A stretch of 64,000 nucleotides of DNA from Heliocidaris tuberculata (lineage: Eukaryota; Echinodermata; Echinoidea; Camarodonta; Echinometridae): assembly GCA_025618425.1 (NCBI GenBank), contig CM046850.1:1745408-1809407 (forward strand). The letters run 5' to 3'. The notes beneath the pieces are model-generated. The model had not been told where the DNA came from and made no database searches. It worked only from the letters and a program-made list of their open reading frames with translations. The translations under genes were made by a program, and so were the position numbers. Below are positions 22,836-34,375 of the stretch, one piece after another; positions within the stretch are counted from its first letter, which is position 1, and every line of letters begins with the position of its first letter.

Positions 22836-23885
22836 ACAAAAATAATATTGTCTTATTTTCCAGGGTAGCCTCATATGTGTTCGAAAAAAGTAGACGCATT
22901 GACAACGGGCACAAGCCGAACTAGGATGTTTGTTTTTATTATGATTTAACCTTTCTACCAGACGACTATCTGGGCCTTGCCGTTATCTTTGGCTACAATC
23001 TTCACTGTCGATTTTGATTTAGTCGATAGGCTGGAAAAAAGTTGCTTTATTACTCCACAATTGATATATCTGATCTCGTCTCGTTTCCGAGTTTGACAAT
23101 TAGGAGCTATTGACGTAAATGTTCATCATGTCCAATTTGCCCCTTTTATGTACGATTTGCCCCTGCATTTTGCTTTCCAAGTACCATGTCATTTAAAAAA
23201 GCCATTGTCTACAAATAGTATCCTGGTGATATGCTGTCATGGCAGAAGTTCGTTATGTGCTGGATGATGTATTTTTGGGGGGATCTTTCGAAGTTTGGAA
23301 CTCGTTTCGCCTTAATTTATTGAAACCGATTTATTGATTTCTGTGCAGATGTTTTAGGGTTGAACTTAATGTTTACCTGACATTTTCAGAATCCCGTGAT
23401 AAATCGATCGGGAGCGCCCTCGTACAGAACAGAAATATCCAAACAAGTGGGATATTTATTGCTCCCTCCCTTTAAATCTTACAACATCCTATTGAACTAA
23501 ATAGCCTTTACCCTTTCGTAGTAAGAAAATACCGACACCTTCTTGCAACTTGATCTTGCAATTGTTTGAGAAAAAAAAAAAAAAAAAAAAAAAAAAACAA
23601 ACAGATTCAATTAATTTGTCAATGTACTTACAAATCGAAATATCTAATGGGGGGATGCTACTTTATTGCTAAAACTGACTGCTCAGAGAAAGCCTCAGCC
23701 AGTGCATACAAAGCATACCTCACCTTACATCAAATAAACATTTATCAATATCGAAAAAAGTCATTTTGAAAATGGTCTGAGAAAAAACTTTAAGAGACCA
23801 CATATACATAGAGGTAGAAAAAAAAGTGAGAGAGTGAGAATGTCCGAGACAAAAAGAGAAAAATTAGATAATTAATGTGAAAAAT

Positions 23886-23924
<39 letters not shown>

Positions 23925-24120
23925 AGAAAGAAAGAGAGAAAGTAAGATGCAACAAACATAGAATAAACAGAGAAGAAAAGTAAATGGATTGATGTAACGT
24001 ATTTATGACGAAAACTCATCAGCTCTTCAGGTGACGCCAGGCAATTGAATCGTTGGCGATCTACTACGACATCATCGTAGTGATCCTTTGTAGAGATAAG
24101 TAGGCATATAATTGTAATAT
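22836..24120. other. No gene; A run and GA run
   Basis: Contains a poly-A run at about 23570-23597 and a GA repeat at 23889-23922. The rest is AT-rich without a supported gene. Confidence 0.45.
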
Positions 24121-24340
24121 TTATTATGATAATAATAATAATAATCATAATAATATTAATAATAACCGCAGCAGGAACAACAAAACAACGATAATAACAG
24201 TAACAATAATAATAAATCATTATCATTATCATCTCAATAATTACTACTACAGGTACTACTACTACTAGTACTACTATTACTACTACTATTAAAATTGTTG
24301 TTATTGTCATTGTTAATAATGTTATTATTATCATTTTATA
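24121..24340. repeat. AAT/ACT trinucleotide-rich DNA
   Basis: AATAAT, ACTACT and related triplets. It produces a 156-residue Ile/Val-rich minus-strand frame that should not be taken for a membrane protein. Confidence 0.93.
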
Positions 24341-24461
24341 GTCAGGTTGTATGACAGCTGTGTTGAACTCGGCTCACGCGAGGCGTCATTTCATTGCGTC
24401 ACTATCTGCGCTTATCGATCACTGTGAAGGCAATTAACCCATAAGCATGATAAGCCAGTTA

Positions 24462-24877
24462 TTAACCCTTTCATGACAGGAATTATTTAAGGGGTAAATT
24501 GATCACATTTTGTTCTTCAAATTTAGCAACATTAATATTTTTCTTTTAGTGCTACATGGTTCTAACAAAATGTAATGTCTTTGAAAACAATATACATCAT
24601 TAGAAACTTAGTCGAAAGTTGAAAAAAATGTCAATTTTGATAAAAAACAGTGATTTTGAACCTTTCAATGTGTTGCCAATTTAAGGATTTTGAAGCTTAT
24701 TCTCCTTTTTACAATTCCTGGCATCAAACGCAATATGGTCATGTAACAAAAATGGACATAGTGTGTGCAGAAAGTTTTGCTCTTTCTACTCATGTATCTG
24801 ATATATTTTTCAGGGCTCTGAATCAAAAGTTATTGAGCCAAACCACAAAATGTGGTCAGTTGTCTCGAAAGGGTTAA
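24462..24877 (+). mobile_element. TTAA-bounded MITE-like element, copy 1
   Basis: Begins TTAACCCTTTC and ends GAAAGGGTTAA, an 11-bp terminal inverted repeat that includes TTAA. The ~400-bp interior matches, in opposite orientation, the sequence at 48008-48403. Shared blocks include TTCTTCAAATT, GTAATGTCTTTGAAAACAA, GGATTTTGAAGCTTATTCTCC, TGGCATCAAACGCAATATGG and TCTGAATCAAAAGTTATT. Two copies with matching ends define a transposon. TTAA ends fit piggyBac- or Kolobok-type targets. A 75-residue open frame inside it has no recognisable domain. Confidence 0.88.
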
Positions 24878-25619
24878 AAGTAACGTTTGGACTGTTCTTT
24901 TAGCCATCACTTTCATGAAGTGTAAAAGGCCGTTCAAGTCACTGACGCAGTCCTAACGTTAGCACATGGCGCCTCTTGTGAGCCATAAATTACACTCAGT
25001 GTGGCATACAGATTCGCTCCGCCACCCGCATTTTCTCTTAAACATACTAAACTAGTAGTACACGAACTCGAAGCAATTACACACCCACATTCTCAAAACG
25101 CACACAACAAAGAAAGATCATATATGCTGTTTTCCCTACTGTAAGGAGAGCCTGTCCTCTTTGACAGGAGAGTGTTTTTAAATCTTTTTTGCTCACCTGG
25201 GACCTCATCGCCTTAAACTAATGGCAAGTATATGTGAAGAAAGTTATCCTTCAGTTACATTTTATGTGGCTTGCCAAATGTCAGTCTCTCCAATCCGCAA
25301 CAATAATCGAAAATGTATAACTAAAATTATATTATTAATGGAAGAGAGGGGAGGGGGGGGGGGGAACAGTCATCGAATGAGCATGACAATTATTTAACCT
25401 GATGTTATAGGCTGATATATTTTAGTTTTACAGATAAATTGTAATTCGCACTGTAATGAGTTGACATTTTGGGCTTCATAAATCAGTACAATTGCTCTTA
25501 TCAATTCATTTAGGTTGAAACTAAAGACCTAAGTTAGTCCGCTTCCCCGGATACCTTCCGGGAAGGAATTTAAAGGGGACCGAGTGAATTATTTAAATAT
25601 TTTGTTCTGTTATTTTTTT
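24878..25619. other. No gene seen
   Basis: Includes a G run at about 25350-25365. No coding or RNA feature is supported. Confidence 0.4.
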
Positions 25620-25671
25620 TGGTTTTTTGTTTGTTTGTTTGTTTGTTGTTGTTGTTGTTGCTGTTGTTTCG

Positions 25672-25710
<39 letters not shown>

Positions 25711-25740
25711 TTTTTTTTTTTGGGGGGGGGGGTGGGTTCG
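25620..25740. repeat. (GTT)n array with T and G runs
   Basis: TTTG units, then about 25 GTT units, then poly-T and poly-G. It encodes only poly-Val/Leu or poly-Gln frames. Confidence 0.95.
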
Positions 25741-25990
25741 AGGGGGTGGGTTAGAGGGGGATATACTGTAACTAAATATCAGCTTCGAATACATGTAATA
25801 AGTCTGAAAAGAGATATTACAATTTTGAATTTTTACGAACTTTGTATAGTTTGGGGGTGATGTGATATCTTTAAACGGTATACAGTCTATTAATTTATTC
25901 ATTTATGAATAATATTGCGAACATACCCAACTTAAACATTTCGACGGCGTCTCGGTAAAATGTATAGAGTGAGGAGTGATGTGACAGTAA

Positions 25991-26163
25991 ACAGGGACGT
26001 AGCTCAACTTCAACTTTATTAGATCAAGCTTTTGGAATTACCGGCCTTCTTCAGGTTCTAAAGTGAATTTTCGTTGGTGGCTAATGTATTTGTCACCCTC
26101 AACGAAACTTTAGAATCTGAAGAAGGTTGATCTAATACAGTTGAAGTTCAGTTACGTCCCTGT
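25991..26163. mobile_element. Palindromic element
   Basis: ACAGGGACGTAGCTCAACTT at the left is mirrored by AGTTCAGTTACGTCCCTGT at the right. Inner pairs include TTAGATCAA/TTGATCTAA, CCTTCTTCAG/CTGAAGAAGG and TCTAAAGT/ACTTTAGA. Arms are about 75 bp with a loop of about 20 bp; it is non-coding. Confidence 0.8.
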
Positions 26164-26204
26164 CTCCTATCTCATCAATCCTCACACTTATAATGTTTGT
26201 ATAT

Positions 26205-26223
26205 ACATACACACACCCGCACA

Positions 26224-26312
<89 letters not shown>
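26205..26312. repeat. Compound (CA)n-(TA)n microsatellite
   Basis: A CA run of about 50 bases passes directly into a TA run of about 50 bases. Confidence 0.97.
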
Positions 26313-26316
<4 letters not shown>

Positions 26317-27454
26317 TCGTTATTTACATTTTACCATTATTATTATTTTTTTGTCTAGTCCCCTGTATATTTTATTACTATTGATTAAATATAATAATTA
26401 TATGCGAGTTAAAGCACACACATGACATCAATATCACACAGATTATGCAATCAGATCATGAACACATTTGACTGACAAGTATTTTTCATTTTATTTTCTT
26501 CTTTTTTCGTCATTGTGGAGGATAATTCCAAAAAGGCATCTTCAATACGTAAAGACGGTTTGCACGTATTCTAAATCACAACTAGGCTACGCTTTATAGA
26601 GTACTTGTATTGGACCATACATACACGAATTTCATATACTTGTTGGACTCAGCCAGCATACATTCTTTTCATATTTCGTCGTAAAAATAAACGTGTTGGA
26701 ATGCGTAATTCGACTATCAAGACAATTGTGACGTAAGTTACGATTATTTCACAATAATAAAAAGTCAAATATTTTGTTATGGAGCTTTGTACCAATGTAA
26801 ATCAATTTGTGAAATAGCTAAAAATACGCATTAAAAGTGTTAAACAAATGAGTGTTGTCATTTTAAAAAATATACATCACTGGGATTTCCAACATGAAGA
26901 ATATCCATTTCCGTTCTTCCATGAAAGAGTTTTATTTCAATGCAAAATGTAATACACGCCATATCGGATATATTGACGGTATATTTATCTATTCGCCAAC
27001 TAGATGGTTGATAAGGCATTATCATAATCATTGAAATACACCATACATATTATGATAATTTCTTGGAGATTACAATCCTACGCTCATTTGTTAATTAATT
27101 TACCACATTCAGTAGCATTCTAGCAGCGGCATTGAATGTCAGTAGATTCAGATTTCAGGTTCTTCTGGAAATGTCTTAATGTTCCTGGTTAGCTTGTCAG
27201 ATCTTTGAGTAATCTTCAATAGCGATTCGTATAAAGCAACGCAACCCTTTGCAATCCTTTTCGGACCATATACCTGCAATATTTGAATATTGATGAAAAT
27301 ATAATTGGTATATGCTTGATGCCAAATGTAATAGAATTACATGTAAACATTAACCTTAAAATAAATAACAGATTCATTCGTGGGAACGACATAAGCCACA
27401 TAAAAAATTGCACGTTAGGAATGATCAGTAACTACTAACAAACATACGGTCTCA
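26313..27454. other. No gene seen
   Basis: AT-rich sequence with no supported feature. Confidence 0.4.
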
Positions 27455-27665
27455 TTTAATCAGGGTAGCCTCATCAGTATGAAGACGGCTCTTCCTGAAG
27501 GCCCTGCAATTGTTACACCCCAACATTGTCAGGTACCCATTTGATAGACCTGCATGGGTCGAGAGTCCTTGGACAAATGTGTACAACAATGCTTTATCTG
27601 CGGATGTAAGCACCCAGCAAGAATCGTATGAGAGTCCAGGGCCTTCACCAATATAGCACATTGCT
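27455..27665 (-). mobile_element. tRNA-derived SINE, family B copy 2
   Basis: The minus strand reads TTGGTGAAGGCCCTGGACTC...TGGGTGCTTACATC...ATCAAATGGGTACCTGACAA...TTGCAGGGCCTTCAGGAAGA...GATGAGGCTACCCTG. The order and spacing match the copies at 7108 and 43325. Box B is degraded. Confidence 0.8.
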
Positions 27666-29582
27666 CCGATCTGTTCAGTGTATATTGAAGAAAAAACCTT
27701 AATATTATCCTTGAGGAAAATGTTAATTTCTCAATACTCTCTGTATGTCTATAGTATCAAGGTGAACAAAAATATAATTCTTCGACATCCGAACAGTTTT
27801 CAGATACTGTAAGAGCGTACTATAAAATCCGACCACATTTTAGTTTCATCCTTCAAGGTGAATATAATTAGAAAAGAAAATGATACCATATTTAAAAACA
27901 TCAAACAGATGTTAGACCTTTGGATTCGAATCATTCTAAAGTCTTTTAGCATAATTATTGTACTTAACATTAGCTGGGCGATATTCTTTGGTTGTTAAAT
28001 GTACAACGGTTAAGTTGCAAAATGAAAAGGACGAAAAAAAGAAAAGAGAATAAAAGAATGATGAAGAATTAGTGGCTAGAATGTTACACCCGCTTTTTTT
28101 TGATTGAATACGGTATTTCTTCTTTGGGTTACAGCAATTACCGTTAGTAAAGAAAAAACATCGTAAATGTAATCCAATAAAAATAACAAAGATAGTGTTA
28201 CAAAGCACAAATGGGCCATTTGCATTATACATAGATTTCTCTCTCTCTAAAAAAAATCTATTACATCAGTCCTCTTCTCACCTGTCGTCTACAAATTCAT
28301 TTAAAGTATTTACATGGACTTGCCTGGGACTGTCTGAGTGACCGTTTCCTAATAAGGGATGGCCCATAAGTCAGATATTCAACGGTAATTATTCTCTTTA
28401 AAGAAAAACAGCAACAAACTTTTAAATGGTTCTAAAGTGAGTCTACATGAACAGATATAACCTGATTTGTGAGGGCCTATAGATTCATGCTCCGATGTAT
28501 TGCCTATTTGATATTTCATAATTTCTTCGGTCAGAAGGAAACATAACCTTCAAAACATGCTAATAGTCACAAACATCCCTTAAATTTAGATTTAGTGGTT
28601 ACAAAGGAAATTGTATACTCAGCATTTTAAGAACAATATAGAGACAGAAACGTACACCCTTTTCCAGTCAATATCACCATGTATGCATTGAACATCTCAA
28701 TAGCTGGAGTTCTTTAGATCAGCTACCTTTTGGGCAAGTATTTCATACCAGCAAACTTTTGTTGAATGAGTAAGGAAAATAAATCATCAATATACTGACG
28801 AGTAACCAAATATAACCTACTAAATGAGTGATTTTCTCAATCCGACATGTTCGAAATTGTGGCTAGATACATGTATATTTCTCATTCGTGAAATAACGAT
28901 CTTTCGGGAAATATTAATTGAATTCAAAAACATGTTTATACGATGATGAAATAGAGAGATCAAATTATAAAAGAAAGATACAGAAATCATTTTAGCTAAT
29001 AACAACGCTAATACCATAAATTACTCTATACTCATAACAAAAATAGATGCACCAAAAGCAAATTATATATTTCTTTAAAATGTCAATCAGTAAATATACA
29101 TTCAAATAGCCGTAATAACTATTTACACACGAAAGCAATGTTAATTATACATATTGCAATATTTTGATAACAAAACTTAAATAGATTTTAAGTTCCGATT
29201 TCAATTTTTTCCCCTATCTTTATCTTTGTCACTAATAGACATTTATGATGTAATATGATATAAATACAAACATAAAATCAGATTATTTCTCAAAAATAAT
29301 CCACGAAAATGAGGAATTCATTTTGTTGGGAATGTTTCAGGTTGATGAAGTAGAATAAAAATAAATATCTTAGCAATTCGCATTCGTCAATATATTCATA
29401 AGGTTATGTGGACTTGTTTTTTAAAATCTATTCTCAATTTCGTTTTCGAAATAAAAAGGAGAGAGATTTATTTTATTTGTTCCTGAATTAATCACTGTTA
29501 ATCGGCAGTCAAAGGATTTCCTGATCTGTCCATCGTCCTTCCTGGCCCTGCTCTAGGTGTTCCTTCATAGTATTGCCTTGCC

Positions 29583-29619
<37 letters not shown>

Positions 29620-30738
29620 AGAAAATAAATGAAGAGTTCAACTCTAAAACAGGGTACATCCATTTTGTTAATCAAAGTTCATTCATTTACAATGGATACA
29701 CGTACTTTGACAAATCAAAAATAATAATACAAATAATAATGATATTGAGCTTTTATGACTAACAAGAAATAACTTAATATTCTTATATATAAGATATAAT
29801 TAGATAAATGATAAGCTAACTTAAGTTACAAATAATCATAGATTAAGAAAGAAAAAAAAGTGCATTTCCTCCGGGGACGAAAAATTAAATCAGGCCATAA
29901 ATTGAGTTTACTTCCAAAACATGCTACATCCATTTCAGTTTAGTTCCAGAACATGCGATAAGAATAAGGAAAAAAAAAATACTAGGGGAACTGACAATGG
30001 CCTAATTTAATTACAAATGGATAATGCGAAACTCTTACTATGTTATCTCAGTCATGTAATAGTTTGTTGTTCAAGAACATGTAAAACAGTATAACAGTAA
30101 GTTAAAGTTTAAGTTTATGAAATTAACTGTTAAATCGTTTCTTTTTGGGATGGGGTGTTGTTTTCTTTATCTTTGTATTGTTCTGTATTAAAAACCCCAA
30201 CATTTTCTACGATCTAATTATGCTGAGTTTGTCTTCAAATTCGTGTTTTATATATGCGTGAAATAATTGATTCCTTTGTTTCTAATTTGAACAAGGGATA
30301 ATATTCTTGTGTGTGTGTATGTGTGTGTGTGTGTGTGTATGTCAATCTTTAAAAACATTGGTTATGTAATAGCAAAGGATAATAAGGCCGTTGAGGAAAG
30401 CGGTTCTGAAATTGACAATGTCACCCTGTATACTGCAAAAAGGTAATATTTATGTATATAGTTTAAACTGAGACTCTGATAAAAGTGTTGAAAACGTACA
30501 TGTAATTCAACAATTTGTATTTTTTTTTTATTATTGTGAAAAGGGTAGTATTAAAAGCAAACTGCTATAGCTACTTGTAATATCAACTTCCACTCAAGTA
30601 CGGCTAGAATTTTTTTTTGCATAATATTAACCATGTTCAGCGAAAGGCTATTAAAAATAACAATAGAAAAATGCAGCAATCATGAATCGAACTGAAACTT
30701 TCATTACACCGTTGCGACGTAAGATTCATAAAAAGCTA
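27666..30738. other. No gene; small repeats only
   Basis: AT-rich DNA. It includes a GA repeat at 29588-29616, a ~32-bp unit repeat at 29895-29960 like that at 20112, and a GT repeat at 30311-30340. The minus-strand frames at 27936 and 28820 show no known domain. Confidence 0.45.
29895..29960 (+). repeat. About 32-bp repeat unit, second locus
   Basis: TTCCAAAACATGCTACATCC followed by a second, partial TTCCAGAACATGC unit. It is related to the pair at 20112-20175. Confidence 0.55.
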
Positions 30739-31361
30739 ATTGTGACCCTACACCATAAAACGACCAATAAGTCGGGATTTTTTTTTCATACTTGTCTTGT
30801 ATGGACTAAGCAAACCCTTGTAAATTACAATGATAATGTCAACGCGTCAGACAGGCTAATGACCAAAACAACAGAGAAAACTGGCTTGAAAGAAGAGTGA
30901 CCATTTAAGAGCGCCTAATCTGTTTCCTAATGTTTGTCGCACAAAAGGTTGAGTCAAAACTCCCTAGTTTATAAGGTGAAGTACTAATTGGATTGGATTG
31001 AAACTTTCTATACCTTTAGAATAGATATATTTCTTTGTTTCTTTAGATTTTGAATATCAGAAAATGAATAGTTTATGAGCCATACTAAAAAAACTAGTGT
31101 GAAGTACGATCCCAGCAAGCTGACACACAAAGTTTGAAAGTCCAGGAAAAAATGTTCATTTTCAATGAGAGAAAAAACATATTTCATCACGGTATTTCAC
31201 CCTGAAATTTTGTCAGATGGTAGATTAATAAATAAACTTTCAGAAAATACGAACATCTTTAAAACAAAATTTTCACCCCAAACCACCCTTTTTCAACTGT
31301 TTACTCTAAAACTCCTATTGCGACTTTCATATTGGTCGTTTTGTGGTGGAGGGTCACAATT
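30739..31361. mobile_element. Terminal-inverted-repeat element
   Basis: AATTGTGACCCTACACCATA at the left is mirrored by a right end reading, in reverse complement, AATTGTGACCCTCCACCACA. Both continue into AAACGACCAATA, so the inverted repeat is about 32 bp with 2-3 differences. The ~560-bp interior holds no recognisable transposase. Confidence 0.78.
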
Positions 31362-32104
31362 GAAATTTGAAAATATCCTGTACATTTCATTTACTGATCA
31401 AAAATAACTGTAACTGTATATTGACGTGGCTTGAAAATTATCAAAAAGAAGAAGACACATTAACCTTTAGCATTAGTTTGAGAGGAATCTACGATCGCTT
31501 GCCGGAACTGCCTTTGAGAAGTTAAAATGGGGACGGCTTCAGATGCCAAACCCTTTCTTCCCGCGCCATTATTGCGGGAGAAAAGGAATGTAAGATAGCC
31601 CGCAGTGGCGGGTTTTTAACTGGATAGTGTACCGCCTAATGGATAGACATATCAGTAACCCCGACAACTAGTTAGACGTAAATCCTTCACGCTGGAAGTG
31701 GGTCGATCACTACTGGCACGTTCACACTCTCAACTCGCACAAGTTCATACTGTCAAGGTTCAAATGATCAGAATAATTGAAAACTTTTCTAGTAAGTCTT
31801 TGATGTAATCTGCAACGTACGAGAGAAACCATTCTCCCACACGACGATAAGTTTTGTTGTGACGTATACAACATGGTTTGACTATTAATCATACCGTAAA
31901 ACATTGCATTAGTTAAGATTTACTGAAAAGAACGTCTGTACCTACATGGTAACATAATTCCACATTTCAATGGACAGATTTGCCCTCTTTTTTCAAGGTT
32001 ATCAGGTTGAATTTGTATTTTGTATTCAAACCAGTTACATTCTAATTATGATTCAAATTTTAGTGCAACTCGCACAAGACAAATGTTACGCGATCAATAT
32101 TTTC
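31362..32104. other. No gene seen
   Basis: Contains a small GC-richer patch with GCGCCATTATTGCGGG and CCCGCAGTGGCGGG at about 31560-31615, and otherwise nothing that I can assign. Confidence 0.4.
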
Positions 32105-32760
32105 AGTTTATTAATTTCAGTTTCAGTTTATCTGTTTAAATACGATGATTAAAAAAAACATGCTTTCAGCTTGGCATAGCTGTTTTTCAGCATGTCCGTA
32201 CATGGTACATTAAAATACATATAAATAACAGATAAAATACAAATTAAACAAAACAATACATAACAATTCAAAAAATAAAAGTAAAGAAAAGAAAAATATA
32301 AAGCAAGATAAACAAAGAAAAAAATAACAAAGAAGTACATGTATATACCTAAAAAAAAGGTGGGAGTATAATTGAGAAATTAATCTGGTGAATATATTTA
32401 AGTTACTTGCTAAGCCGATTGATTCTGGGAGTTCATTACAAAGTTTGATACCGATATAAAGTGAACTATTTCAAAGACAGTTTGTCCGGGTTGTGTCCAA
32501 GTGAAGAATACGTTTGTGGTTGCGTAATGAGTAAGAACTTTCTTTAATGGTTATTTTCGAACACAGAGATGGTGGTGGTAAGTTATGGATTATTTTAAAA
32601 ATTGAAATCAATAAGTCCTTAATCTTATTGCTAACGCAATCAAATTTTACATTGTTATTTTTTAACAAATCAATTAAAATTAAAACTGTAACAGCTCTAT
32701 TGCTTTCATTTATGTTACAGATTTCTATAAAATATTAACGCGGCTGCAAGATAATTTAAT
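32105..32760 (-). mobile_element. LINE 3' remnant (post-RT region and tail)
   Basis: On the minus strand a frame with LPPPSLCSKITIKESSYSL, HLDTTRTNCL and then IGIKLCNELPESIGLASN matches the conserved region after the RT domain in CR1/jockey-type LINEs (R-x(n)-TR...NELPESI). It is followed by ~200 bp of A-rich 3' UTR and an (AAACTG)n-type tail at about 32105-32135. The catalytic RT core is missing, as in 5'-truncated LINEs. It differs from the LINE at 17397 in its tail motif. Confidence 0.75.
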
Positions 32761-33605
32761 CACTTGATCAATAATTTGATTTATACCATTTTTATCTTCA
32801 GGACGAAATACTGGTAATAATATATAACATGCAATAAATGCAATGCACTATAATACACGAGTTTGCTTTAACATATCAATTAACACATTAGATCAGTCGA
32901 GCTTAACATGACTAACATCATACTGTTTGTATTGGGTCGAGTTTCAAATTGACCCCGATATACCAACATGTTCTAAAGACGCCGGTTGATTGAGTTCTGT
33001 GCTGACCGAGAATCCAGGGTGAGGAAGGATAATATAACTGTTGCTTAACAAAAGTATTTAGGCCTTTGCGTATCTTGATACAACAAAACTACTTAGAGAA
33101 ATTGATTTTCGGGCGAGGTGTTCCAGCGCCTTTGGAAGTGACCAGGATGATTCGATTGTTTGCTTAGGAGTTCAGTTTCCCCGAGATAAAAAAAAAATAA
33201 TCGAATGATAAACCTAACAACCTTCTCCTCAATGAGATCACCATTTTTCTTTTTCCTTTTAGATAAAGTATTGGTTTTGTAATTTTTCCGTGGGCGAATT
33301 TGAGATTTCATTATGCAATGATTCAAGAAATATCCTATTCTGGTAATTATGTATCCATGTATGTTACCTACACCATACCAAAGGCTGTTGAAATTCCTTC
33401 CTATGGTATCATGAACTATACAAATAAAATAATAAAGGTTATTCAATCTCAACATCAGCACATTTGCAAAATCGGTAACAAACTATGTAACTGAACACCT
33501 AATTGAATCTCGACCAAATAAAATTTCGCAAAGGAATCTTACACAATTTAAATGAAAAAAATATCAAACATGGTTCACCTACTTGCGATTTATGTTACCT
33601 TTTGT
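32761..33605. other. No gene seen
   Basis: AT-rich. A 122-residue minus-strand frame (33093-33461) has no recognisable domain and is most likely chance. Confidence 0.4.
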
Positions 33606-34375
33606 GAAAGTGAATTCCACTCTCACAAGGATTTAAATGAGGGACAACCCCTTTTCGACTGAAAAAATAGTGGTCACTATTTCACTCAGGAAAGAGTGAA
33701 ACACCAATCCTTTTAATAACTCACTCCTTTCTAAGTGAAATCATCAACTCAGTCTGGAAAGTATTAACTACTCTTTTTCAAAAGTGGTACCTGTAGTTTT
33801 GTTCACAACAAAAAATATAACACTGACCATGAATTTCAAGGGCAGTCAGTTTGTATTTTCAAAACTGTAAACTGCATAAACATGTTTGACATAATATGTT
33901 TTTCGACTAAAAAAACCCAGGGTGCTGGCTCACTCAGCAATATGCTGGTCTCTGAACATTGAACCCTGCAGTGCATGCATTACTTTCAAATATCCTGATG
34001 ATTTCGTCACAAATCCATGGTCACCAAGGCAGAAACCACAACATTAGTCATGTTGAGAAATGGTCATGCCCCAATGTGTTGTACGTACTTGCCTGATTCT
34101 CGCTGGTGAAGTAGAGATCGGTGGTGGAATTCGATTTCGCGCCTCGATATGTGCCGGCTTGTCATTGGTTGCCTTGCGTCACTCGTTGCTCACGAGTGAA
34201 AATAATTCATTCCGCGTATGATATTGAGTGGAACACGGGCTCACTCTGTCAGTGAGTGAGAAACCTGATGAAGAAATATCGGCATGCTCACTCAAACCAT
34301 TAGGAATTAAAGTTCCTTCACTCTTAATGTAGAGTGACAAATTCACTATTTTACACTTAGAGAGTTTTTTAAACC
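33606..34375. mobile_element. Possible non-autonomous element rich in GAGTGA/TCACTC
   Basis: AGTGAATTCCACTCTCACAAGG at the left is partly mirrored by CTCTACATT.../AGAGTGACAAATTCACT at the right. The interior is full of ACTCACT or AGTGAGTGA motifs, several in opposite orientation. The exact ends are uncertain. Confidence 0.45.

Noticed and set aside
23864..24334. 156-residue hydrophobic minus-strand frame resembling a membrane protein
   Set aside because: Its Ile/Val-rich part is AAT/ACT trinucleotide repeat translated in one frame, and its C-terminal end is a GA repeat.
33093..33461. 122-residue minus-strand frame
   Set aside because: No domain, and low-complexity Lys/Asn/Phe content expected from AT-rich DNA.
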